The translations under genes were made by a program, and so were the position numbers. Of a stretch of DNA of 64,000 nt, positions 1-10,306 are shown piece by piece. How positions within the stretch are numbered: the first letter of the stretch is position 1; each line of letters opens with the position of its first letter. Origin of the DNA: Epiperipatus broadwayi (lineage: Eukaryota > Onychophora > Udeonychophora > Euonychophora > Peripatidae). The notes beneath the pieces are model-generated. The model was not told where the DNA came from, ran no database searches, and saw only the letters and a program-made list of their open reading frames with translations. The stretch covers positions 8,537,852-8,601,851 of the forward strand of contig JAQFVV010006220.1 of assembly GCA_028023455.1 (NCBI GenBank). Direction: 5' to 3'.

Positions 1-462
1 ACTTGGAATACCATTCCCAAAACCTATAACTGTTTAAAAAAACTAATAACAGCTATACTGTCTATTTTCTCCTCAACTTATGCTTGTAAATGGTTATTTT
101 CCAAAATAAATTTATAAAAGATAGTTATAGAAATAAGCTGACTAATGAATCCAGTGCAGCATGTGCATTGATTAAAGTTACGACTTATGAACCCAATATA
201 CAACATGTGGCAACCAAAGTACAACAACAAAAATCTCATTAATAAAAGTTATAATTAGTATTGGTTTTTATATGGCAAAATGTACTGTATACAATTATTT
301 TGTGAATTTTTAAGTCAACTCCTTAATTTAATTTAATAAAATTTTATAACAATTAAATTTTTACTGTTTATTTCCTACTAAGAATTTTGGCATGCCAGAG
401 GTTGGACAAAAAAATAATTGTAATATTTGGCAGGCGCATATAAAAAGGGTTCACTACCGCTG
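1..462 (+). mobile_element. 3' end of a hAT transposon (transposase C-terminus plus terminal repeat), truncated by the window edge
   Basis: Plus-strand translation of about 1-240 gives the end of a hAT transposase dimerisation domain, with residues like ILSIFSSTYAC, then LFSKINL and a decayed TNESSAACALIK. The same block, nearly residue for residue, is in the complete hAT at 32285-32536 on the opposite strand (ILSIFSSIYAC, LFSETNLIKD, TDESSSAC), so both belong to one family. In-frame stops show that it is dead. The fragment ends in a hAT-like terminus, with TTTGGCATGCC near 388 and GGTTCACTACCGCTG ending at 462; compare GGTTCACCACCACTG at the right end of the complete copy. The left end lies outside the window, so no target duplication can be checked. 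The minus-strand 66-codon frame at 378-578 is a shadow. Confidence 0.75.
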
Positions 463-2208
463 ATATAGGCAATAGACTTTTTTTTAATCTGCTCATTTAA
501 CAATGTTTTCATTTTTCTGTTGCTAATAAAAAGTAAAAATTCGATGCTATATTCATTATTATTATTACATGACATCAAATCAGTATTGATTCCTAGTACA
601 TCTGATTAAAAACATTTTCATTATTATGATGACAAAGTCCATCCACTTATCAACTAATCATTCTGTTTTCTTTTATCAACAACCTTTCTAAAGTTGTAAT
701 GAATTAAATTAACTCATAATATAAACAAAATAATAATTTTATTCAGATTATTTAGAATTCAAGTAAGAATTCAGTTTGATTTAATCAAATGTGCTTATTT
801 TCCTTTTTATTCATGAAATTCTTAAAAGTCTTCTCCGGTATCACAGTTCAAAAATATTAGTATTTTTCCTATCAATTTCATGTGTCTAACTATCATAATC
901 ATAAAGACTCACAGAAAACAGCACAGTTTGAGCAAATCTGATCTTTATTTTTGATGATATATAATCAATATTCATTATTATTGTCTTTTTTTTTTTACTT
1001 CTTAAAATAAAAGTTCTGAAAAAAAAAAAAGAATATTTATAATATAAAATTTAAACATACTTTTTTATACCTGCAGTAGGTTGTACTGAACTAACAGATT
1101 CAGTGCCAGTAGATATATAATACACATTGCTAAGTATATATATATTAAATTTAGAAAGTTTTTTTATAATTTGCATTTCTTCAATAATTGTAATGATTTA
1201 GGAAATGTTAAAACATTTAACAACAGAAGAAGTTGGGATTTTTAATAAGAAAATTTTTTTTAAAGCTGAGTGCTTTCAATACTGAATAGTATCATAATCA
1301 TTGCATTATATGACTGAAGGAAGTTGAGATCTGGATTTAAAATCACTTTTGAATATTAAAGAATAGATTATCATAAAATTGAAATTTTGGAATAGATTAC
1401 ACACTAATGATAAAAATGTAGCTACAAGTGCCATTTTTTTTTAGAAAGAAGAGTGCTAGTATTGTTGTCTTAATTTCAATTGAATTTTTTTTATGTATGG
1501 AAACTGTATACACTCTCAAACTAAATTAATAATATATACCAGCAATTCTCAATTTATAATATATGTACCAATGGCCATATGCAATGAGATGAAAGATAAA
1601 CTATTTTTGAAAAATTATATTTAAGTAATTTATTCAAATAATTAAAACTGATATAAAAAGAGGAATTAAAAACTATATCTCCATTATATCAATTACTGCC
1701 TTTGTTATCTCTTTGTCATCAACAAAAATGTCCGGACTCATAGCTCTAGGTCTTATACCATTTTGGCATCATACTGTGTAATTGCTAGTGCAATGGTTTT
1801 TAGATTGTCCTAATAGATTACTTTGAACTTAATTTGTACTGAAAACTAAATAGCATAGAGCCTGATATTAAAAACTGTGATTTGCAAAACAAGCTCATAG
1901 TTCTCATTAATTTTAATTAGAAAGTTTTTAATATAATATTTCCATGTTTTTTTTATATATAGTGTTTTATGTAATAATTTTGGAAATATTAGTAATAATA
2001 ATAAATATTCTATTTCTAAATAAATTAAATAATTAACTTTTATTATGGTAATTATTAAAGTATTTTTAATTTGCCTATTTTATTTATTTATTTTGATACT
2101 AAAATTATTTATAATGGGTGGCAGTATGGAGAAATTTTGATCACAAAAGATTGAGTGCTTCTGGAGTTATAATCATATAGTTGGTTTGTTACAAATAATA
2201 CAAAACAA
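463..2208. other. Gene-free AT-rich stretch
   Basis: No supported gene. It holds T and A homopolymers near 987-1030 and a short TA run near 1134-1146. No recognised repeat. Confidence 0.6.
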
Positions 2209-2308
2209 GCGTTGATGGCCGAATGGTCAGCACAGCTGCCTTACAAATAGTTGTCCCGGGTTTTCGGGTTCGCTTCCCAGCCGATGCTTTGACATATGAA
2301 AAAAAAAC
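2209..2308 (+). mobile_element. tRNA-derived SINE, family A, copy 1
   Basis: The first 82 bases resemble a class II tRNA. The acceptor GCGTTGA pairs with CCGATGC at 6 of 7 positions counting wobbles. A D-arm/box A-like GGCCGAATGG, an anticodon-like loop CTTACAA and a T-arm/box B-like GGGTTCGCTTCCC follow. After it comes TTTGACATATG and an A-run, exactly the tail seen on the copies at 40540-40638 and 34695-34786. The shared non-tRNA tail plus A-run marks a short retroposon and not a functional tRNA gene. Internal RNA polymerase III promoter boxes are expected for such elements. Confidence 0.75.
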
Positions 2309-2312
2309 AAAC

Positions 2313-5300
2313 AGGCGTTATAACATTATAAAGAACATATAGATTATTACTATCCAAATAGATTAATAATATTATTTAATTAATCTGAAAGCTTGGGGAA
2401 ATAAGGTTAGGTAGTTTAGTATTTTTCTTGTATGGCGAATTACACTTAACATGTTTTTTCCCTTAGTTGCTTTTGGCTTGATGCTTTTTATGACTTGGTC
2501 CTCTCTCTCAGATTACTTATAATTAGACACTAGAGTGTAAAAGATTTGGACAATCCGTGTAATAATGTGGATGTTACTTAGAAAGCAATCTGAATATAAA
2601 ATGTTCCTTAATAACACAGTCATTAAATAAAAACACTACTGTTATCATATATCTGTTAATTAGTAAACATTATCATTTTGACTGCGATGATTTTAATTAT
2701 ACAAATTAATATTTTTGTTTGCATACATAATGCATTCATTGAAGGCTCAGCATCGTACTTTTTTTCAGTAGTCGGAGCATAATTATTTATCTGACCAACT
2801 TAAACTGTTTTGGACATCTAGTTAAAAATAGATAATATAATCGATAGTAAGTTAGCTATTACAAATTTAATTATTCCCTATAATTAAATAGTTCACATTG
2901 TATACTAACTAGGTAGTTAATGATAAGCCAATTACTATACATTCCTGAAATCTGTTGATATGACATGCACTAATTACTACAGTCTAATTAATATACAAGA
3001 AATTAAATCCTCATGCTTAATTGTTTTTCTACCCAAACTTTATTTTAAAATTGTAATAAAATAAACGAAAGCATAAAAATATAGTAGTATTTTTTTATTT
3101 ATTTCAATCTCTAGTTTCAAACATGCTACGACAATAATGATCAATTCATGTTCTGGTGTCTTTTTTATTTTATTTTCTGCATACATATTTATAAATAAAA
3201 CAAATACATAAACTCAGAGACGCATATTTATTGTGAAAGGCACTGTATATATTTCTTCATTTGTTTTTTTTTTATTAATATATAGCAGACGACCCCCTCC
3301 CCAATCACTTAATTTAATCGCTTTGTTAATGGTTTCAGTATTAAGAATAAATTGGTGGTTAGCTGCGGAATAAATGTAAAAATTTAGGTCTGGGAATGCT
3401 ATTGTTTGTTTCAATTACAACACCTGGTAATGAAAAGTATTCCTAAAACTGTCTTAAACAAATCAAGATTACTCTTTATAAATTAGTCGGTCATTTATTA
3501 TTATTTTTAGAGGTGGTTAATTGCAAATTATTTTAGACAAGAAAAAATAAATATGTAAATAAAATTTTAGTTTCTTAAATCAAGAAGCCAGCTGAGTTGT
3601 TAATAAGGTACACTAAACTACATCCGATTTAAATTACAATTGCATACCTTTAATTCAGTTTCTTAAGGTATTATTTTAATAGAAAAATAACTTCCGCAAT
3701 TGAGTAAAAAAGGTTAAATGGATTTTTTTTTATATTAAAAATAAATGAATTAAAAAGAAATTGTTGTTTTTTTTTAGAAAAAAAAATCAAAAAATGAAAG
3801 TTAAAAAATTGTTTAATAAATATATTTCAAACTATTTAATATACAGCAGAGACAATTACATTCAACAGATAAGGAATAAAGAGCGAAGCTACTTCCTAAA
3901 AAACAAAATCTTTTTTAAATGAAGAGTCAAAAACATCTTATTAGCACTACTTTCAAAAATTAAAACGTTATTTACACATTAGAGTGGATACAAAAGAAAT
4001 CAATGATAGGATAAAATTATGTCAATAAGAAAGTTTCAATGTATACATATAAATGTGGTATGCAAGCCATGTATATAGAAAAATCAAAAGTTGTATTAGA
4101 TCAATAACATAGTCTCAAGGGCAGCATAAGAAAATCATGATAGTTAATTAATGAAAGTATGAAAGAAACACAAATAAATATAAATAAAATCAAAGATTAC
4201 ACTAATGCCTTAAGGCAATGCGTCATATGCTTAATTAGCTAGGAATATAAAGTAAGTCAAACCTATGTATAAGATTTGGAAATTCCATTGATTAATGATT
4301 ATCCTGGCCCAAAGAGTAACAGGCCTAGCCTATTAAAAGCAATCTTTTAATTATATTATATCAATAATAATGTTCTTAGTATTGTGCTGAAAGTCTAATC
4401 TTTTTTTAAAAAAAAATGTTTTTAAAGCAATTTTATTTTAGGAAAAAAATTTTCTCTTTTATTTAAAAACAAACAAACAAGTAACTATAATTTAGTGATT
4501 AATACCAATAACAAGAGTCACATGCTTACTCATATGATTCAAAAACAGTTTTCCTCATCTTATTCAAGAGCCATCTATTGTAAGCTTGAATAATCAATTT
4601 ATATTCCATGGTATAGTGCTATAAAATTTCCTTCTTCAGACTAGTTTCCAGCTTTAGTTTTTATTAATGATGATAAGGGTTCAAAGCTGGAAGTATGATG
4701 ATGATAATTGTCCTTGTTAATTCAAAAATTAGTTGCTAAAAATGTCATTTAATATTTAAGCACAAAAAATGAAAGATTGAATTTCAATCTAGGAATCTGG
4801 ATTTCAAGTCTGTCAGTACAATTGCCCTAAACTGTACAGAACGTCTTTCATCTATGAATTCATTTACTGCAATTCTATATCTATTTTCTTATGTACTTTG
4901 ATTAATTGATTTCAAGGAATGATTTTTGAATAAAAAAAATTAAAAAACAATGATGTTAAAAGACTGGATGAATAAGAAGCAATTGATATTTTCTTTTCTT
5001 TACTGATCCTAATCATACTTATTTTATAGTTGCCAAACTGGTAAATAACACCTGCCAATTGAAGATTTAAAGTATTAGTGATTTAAAGCCATAAGAAAGT
5101 AATTACATATAAAAATAACAACAAATTATTCACCACTACAGCTCATATAAGAACAATTCTCTATTCTAGTATCTTCTGTAGTATGTTTGTGTAACCAAAA
5201 GATTACTAGATAATAATGCACTTAAATTTCTGTCCCCAAACTGGTCTCTGGCTTTTGTCTTTGTTAATGGCTTGGAATACAAGGTTGAAAATAATGCAGT

Positions 5301-5344
5301 TAATAAAGATCTGAGAGTACTAAAGTATATAGTTATTAATTGAA
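2313..5344. other. Gene-free AT-rich stretch
   Basis: No supported gene. A 66-codon minus-strand frame at 3214-3414 includes a slightly less AT-rich patch (3280-3400) but matches no family I recognise. At 4640-4690 a short inverted match (TTTCCAGCTTT / AAAGCTGGAAG) is visible. Confidence 0.5.
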
Positions 5345-5581
5345 GTGAGATCTATATAATTGTTCAAATAGACTGGTTTAGATTCAAAACCTTACAGTAA
5401 TATAATTTTCAGGTTTTTAACTTGAATAGTAAAATGGAGTTAAATTTGGTTGGTAAATGCATTGCTATAGTAATTCCAGCTTTGAATTTCAAACAAAATT
5501 CATTGTTAAAAGCAAAAGTTAGAAATTGGCTTGGAAATACATATTTAAATACAATAATATCTGGTAATCACTAATTACTTA
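5345..5581 (+). repeat. Dispersed repeat, copy 1 (partner at 13786-14010)
   Basis: Both copies share AGATCTATA near the start, then TTTCAGGTTTTTAAC, TGAATAGTAAAAT and GAGTTAAA, and both end near TAACCACTAATTA or TAATCACTAATTA. They lie in the same orientation about 8.4 kb apart. There is no coding content and the family is not recognised. Confidence 0.55.
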
Positions 5582-5719
5582 AACTTACTATAGATGACCC
5601 TGAAATTGAGATCTGTTCTTGTTTTAGCATATATAAATAACTGGTACTACTTGAGTGTGTAGTCTATCCATTAGAGGAAGCAATTACGTATCAATAGTCA
5701 AAGATAAAGCTAGCTAACA

Positions 5720-7000
5720 AGGTTACATGAATAATTTATTTAGAATAAATCTGCAAATAATATATTAGCAACCAAATCAATACATAATAAAAATAATATT
5801 TTAGCAATAAAACCAAATACAAATTCATAAGAAATTAAATTACAAAAATCAATCTTAAAGCAAACTTGAAAATAATTTTTTTAGGAACCAAATCAATTAC
5901 TATGATCTTAAAAGTAACAATTAATCCAAAAGAAAAAAATAAATTAATTTACAAAAGCTAATTTGGTCAGATGATTTAACAAGCAAAGCAATACAAAAAA
6001 TAATTTATGGAAAAGTAACAGATGCCAATAAATGTGGGTTAAACATAACCAATCCATAAAAAATTAAATTTCAAAAAACTTCTATCCATTTGAAAGTAAA
6101 AAAAATACTAAGATGTCATAAAAAGAAGACTAGTGAAAATGTTTATTTATGATAATAAGTATCTATTCTACAAGTAATTTGTAAGAACTGTATTTATTAA
6201 AAGTATTAAAACTTAACAACATTTTACTAATGAAGCCGAATGTAAAGCAATAAGAAATTAAATTGCAAAAAAAAATCCGTGAAATGTTTTAACCAGCATA
6301 ACAATACAAAAAGTAATCTATAAGAAAATAATTATCAGTGATAAATATGGATTAAACATAACCTGTAAAAAATTAAATTCTAAAAAACTAACCATTTAAA
6401 AAGAAAAATATGGATGCCATAATAAGTTTACAGACAAAAATGTACATTCATTTCTATAATTGTAATAAGAAAAACCACTGAACCAAATAAAATTTTCACT
6501 GATGATTGCTATATTAAATTTATTTTGAATTTGCATGGTTTTACTTAATACAATTATTGTCACAAATGTATATTATCACCTAATTGCTTTTTATGATATT
6601 TATGTTTTTCATTTTTTCATAAACAAATAGCTTTTTGGAATTTAATTTCATATAGATTACCTATATTTAACCCACATTTATTGCCATTAATTACTTTCTT
6701 ATGGATCACTTTTTATATTACTATGTTTGTTTTATTACTTATTTTGTTTCATGGGTTGTTTTGGTAATTTAATTTATTGATTTACATTTGGCATTATAAC
6801 TAAAACCTTATTTAGTTTTGATATATTGGATTAATGCAGTTTTTATAGATTGTTTACAATGAAGACACATCCATCTAGTTCTTTTTTTATATTTAAATAT
6901 ATTATTTTTATATTGATTGTGCAATGGTATACTTTCAGGTTCTAATTTAATTTTTTTCTGGATATTTTTTGGCCTCATCATTTAAATGGTATTTAGTTTT
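5720..7000. repeat. Cluster of direct and inverted AT-rich repeats
   Basis: Three copies of a roughly 150-200 bp unit are visible: two in plus orientation (about 5985-6130 and 6295-6425) and one inverted (about 6585-6800, reading backwards). Shared landmarks are AATACAAAAA(A/G)TAAT, ATAAATGTGGGTTAAACATA and AAAAATTAAATT. The whole may be the two halves of a large decayed foldback element. The 60-codon minus frame just beyond (7022-7204) is AT-rich noise. Confidence 0.55.
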
Positions 7001-8974
7001 ATGTTTAAAAGTGTTTTGGTTTTACTTACTAGATATATTATTTTCAGACTTGTTTTCTAAACATATATTATTTTTTAAATTTGTATTTTTTACATAAAAT
7101 ATCAAATTTATTTCTTTTTTTTCTTTGATCATTGATATCTGAAATATGATCTGTAAATCTCTTAGATCACATACTTTAATAATGCCAAGTAGCTTAATAG
7201 ACAAAGTATGCAGAATTCCTTGGGATATTATATAATCTCACTGCCTAAAATATTAAAATTCAAAACCAATAATAACTTCTGTGATCTTTATATGATGACC
7301 AATTTATTGGAACAAATATCAAAATCTCATTGTTAGTTTAATAACTTTAATGGTAAATTTTTTTTAAAAACCTGCTCATAAGAATATATGCTATGGAACA
7401 TATCCCACATGACTTTTTAGAATTAATAAATTTTACTAAGAAAAAAAAGTCTGAAAAAAATTACTATTTCAAAAGTAATTACTATTTTAAAGTCCTAAGA
7501 CCAAAAAAAAAAGCAATTTAATATTATAGTGTGCCTTTAATTACCGAAATCAAAACACATATTTAAAAATATATAACATGAATAATAATCATCAAATACT
7601 TTGATGTTTAGGTAGATAGTTTGAGTGCCAGGAATGATATAGTTGGAATTGATCTTGAGCTCTAGAATACACTATTTTATTATTGTACAAAAATGAAATA
7701 TTGCTTCTAATTGTGCCTGCATTGATCATATTAGAAAGCATAAATCCTACGAATATTGCTCACAAATTTTTTTTATATAAAATAATATGTGTCTGCATTT
7801 AATTTAAGGATTACTATAATGTTTGAATTGTCGTCTATTAAAAAAATATGAAGATCCTTGGAAATTTCTCAGAAAAAATCAGCTGAGTAGCAGAAAAGAA
7901 AATCAGAATAAAATAATATCAGTTTGTATAATCTTCTTGAAACCCCATAAGAGATTTGTGACTTTTTGGTATTGTGACTGATACCTTGTTAAAAAACAAA
8001 AACAAAGATATATTACTAAAATTGAAAATGAAATGATAAAAGGAATGACAAAGAATCTAAAAATAAAAATTGCTTAAACTTTGATTTTATAAAAAATTAA
8101 ACAAAGTTTTAATATGTATTATTAATTGGTTAAATAAGGGAACACATCTTCATATGTGTTAAGAAGAGAAATCATATTAATAAAAATGTATATTTGAAGG
8201 AACTAGTTTAAGTTTTAATATTCTACAATTCAATTGTAGATGTACAGCTATTTAATGAGTTTTTTCATATTTTGGTTAGATTATTTTTATTTGGGCTTCT
8301 CATTAATTTTGGAAAAGTAAGCAACAATATATATTGCATTGTTTGATAAAAAATCAAATAACTTAGGATATGTTTTTGTCAATAAAACTTGACATCATTA
8401 GCAGTTCAGAAAGACAGTTGAGATCACATTAAACATATGTTTGATGAGATCTCAAATAATATCCCAAGCTGCTGATATCAGATTTGAAGCTAGAAATATG
8501 TGCACTGCACAGATTGCTTAATTTTTCATCAAATGTTGCTTGATAAATTTTTACAGACAGCATAAATAAAAATTAACATTAACAGATTACATATTTATGT
8601 GGTATTTAATTAATTAGTATTTACACATTTATATAGAATAGCTGTGACAAAATATGTGAGTATATTAGTAACAATTATTAAAATGAACAAAAGTTATAAG
8701 AAAAATATGTACATAATAAATTGAATTGAAATAGAAAGATCAGGCACTCATGAGTAAATCAAAAGATGACTTTCATTTTGTTTTTCAAAATTAAACAAAT
8801 TATAAATACATCATAAAGATTCAGAAACAAGATTAAAGACAAATTATTATGTAACAATGTTTTGATGATGTCCATACTTATAATAAAAACATTCTAATAG
8901 CACAAAAACTAATAGAAATAATTAGATAGATTAAAATATCACTAAAAGAAGATATTAAAAATTTATTAACAAGT
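7001..8974. other. Gene-free AT-rich stretch
   Basis: Only a decayed SINE remnant (7620-7690) is seen. The rest shows no coding signal. Confidence 0.55.
7620..7690 (-). repeat. Decayed tRNA-derived SINE, family B
   Basis: It aligns by eye with the copy at 45246-45338: TTTGAGTGCCAGGAATGATA here against TTTGAGCATCAGAAATGATA there, followed by similar degraded tRNA-like sequence. The element reads on the minus strand. Confidence 0.45.
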
Positions 8975-9593
8975 ACACCTGGGTCTCATTTTATGCAGTA
9001 GATAGGTTCCTCAGAAAATGCGCACAAAAGAAATCTCGCAAAAATAGACTTAACTTACCTTGAAAAATGGGGGATACATACTGTAATTTTCCAAAAATTG
9101 CATAAAAGCAAAGCAACAATGTAAAATTACTTTAAAATTTGCATAAAAAAAAAAGAAAAGAAAAGAAAATATGACTAATAAAAAATTTCAAATTTGAAAA
9201 AAAATTGATACAAGACAAACTTTTTTTACTTTTTTATTAACTATAGTATTTAATTTTATTCAAAACAATATATTTTTATGCATAATTTGCATTTTTTTCA
9301 TACATGTATGGTATTTTAATCATTATCACTATTCGAGACATCAGATTCATCATGATATGATGTGATGTGAGGTACTGTAGCTTCTCCTTAAACGAAGTCA
9401 AGAGGAAATACAATTAAAACATTTTCCAATTGCCGTTGATCCTTCCCATTTCGCTAAGCGATCTAAAATTGAAATTTTTGTTTCCAAAGAAATTCATTTT
9501 CTTGGGTGTTTTTTTCTCTCCGTTAGAGTAAACTAAAAGTTTAAAATAAAAATAAGAACTTAGACTTACGATAATAAAAAGACATTGACTCAC

Positions 9594-9802
9594 CACTGTT
9601 GGGCAAAATTTAATTAAAACTAAGAATTAAAAATTAAATTCTTATTTTTGTCTTTAATTTTTTTAATTTTCAATTCCGTTTAAAAATCAAATTTCATCAT
9701 TTCAAATCACCTTAATTTCAGATCACATTATGTAATTTTTAAATTGTTAATTACAATTAAAAATCAGATTTTAATTGTCAAATTTAATTGTGCCCATCAC
9801 TG
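9594..9802. mobile_element. hAT-type MITE nested in the 1.33-kb element
   Basis: The ends are CACTGTTGGGCAAAATTTAA on the left and, on the reverse strand, CAGTGATGGGCACAATTAAA on the right, giving imperfect terminal repeats with a hAT-like CA(G/C)TG tip. The flanking 8-mers TGACTCAC (9586-9593) and TTACTCAC (9803-9810) agree at 7 of 8 positions, as expected for a hAT target duplication. The interior is AT-rich and non-coding. Confidence 0.7.
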
Positions 9803-10077
9803 TTACTCACCTTTTAAAAATAAACTTGTGGACACTAAATGATTAATTGATTACATACTCTTTTTATAAAAAGCAAAAATAAAACTTGATTTAAAATGCA
9901 AAAACAACAACATACATATTATTTTTCATCTATAACGTTTGAACAGATTTACATTATAGTCATGTAAAATTTAATATGTGTATATAAGATGGGGAAATCC
10001 TGATTTTAAGTGAATTATGAACTTCTTTATTGCATAAAATCTATTACAGTACTATTATAAAGAGCTGAAAATATTGA

Positions 10078-10203
10078 AATTATTTGATGGAAGTCGAACT
10101 CCGATAATGCGCTATTACTTTAAATATGACGTGAGTGCGCGGAATTTATAATATTTAAAGTAATAGCGCATTATCGGAGCTCAACTTCGATCTAATAATT
10201 TTT
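10078..10203. repeat. Strong hairpin (inverted repeat, about 50-bp arms)
   Basis: The left arm contains TCCGATAATGCGCTATTACT and the right arm contains the reverse complement AGTAATAGCGCATTATCGGA. A spacer of about 20 bases with GTGAGTGCGCGGAA separates them. The inner 30 bases of each arm are identical and the outer parts mostly pair. The arms are less AT-rich than everything around. It sits about 100 bp inside the right end of the 1.33-kb element, so it may be part of that element or a separate insertion. Confidence 0.85.
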
Positions 10204-10306
10204 ATCATGTAAAAGAAAAATGCATACAAAGATATTAAGAAGAAACATGAATTGCATAACTTCAAAATCGCATTAAATAAATCTGCATAAAACGAGACCT
10301 GGGTGT

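Larger units (their letters stand above)
8975..10306. mobile_element. 1.33-kb DNA transposon with 24-bp terminal inverted repeats, non-autonomous
   Basis: The left end 8975-8998 (ACACCTGGGTCTCATTTTAT then GCAG) is the reverse complement of the right end 10283-10306 (CTGCATAAAACGAGACCTGG then GTGT) with one mismatch. The motif GCATAAAA or TTGCAT recurs just inside both ends, typical of subterminal transposase-binding repeats. No transposase frame is present, so it would need a partner in trans. A clean target-site duplication was not found: the flanks are AACAAGT on the left and TACTACAG on the right. The superfamily therefore stays open. A 209-bp hAT MITE and a strong hairpin lie inside it. 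Confidence 0.75.

Noticed and set aside
2209-2290. Functional tRNA gene
   Set aside because: The cloverleaf is imperfect and the same non-tRNA tail plus A-run follows other copies, so it is a SINE.
5720-7000. CRISPR-like array
   Set aside because: Only three copies, variable spacing, mixed orientation, and an animal context.
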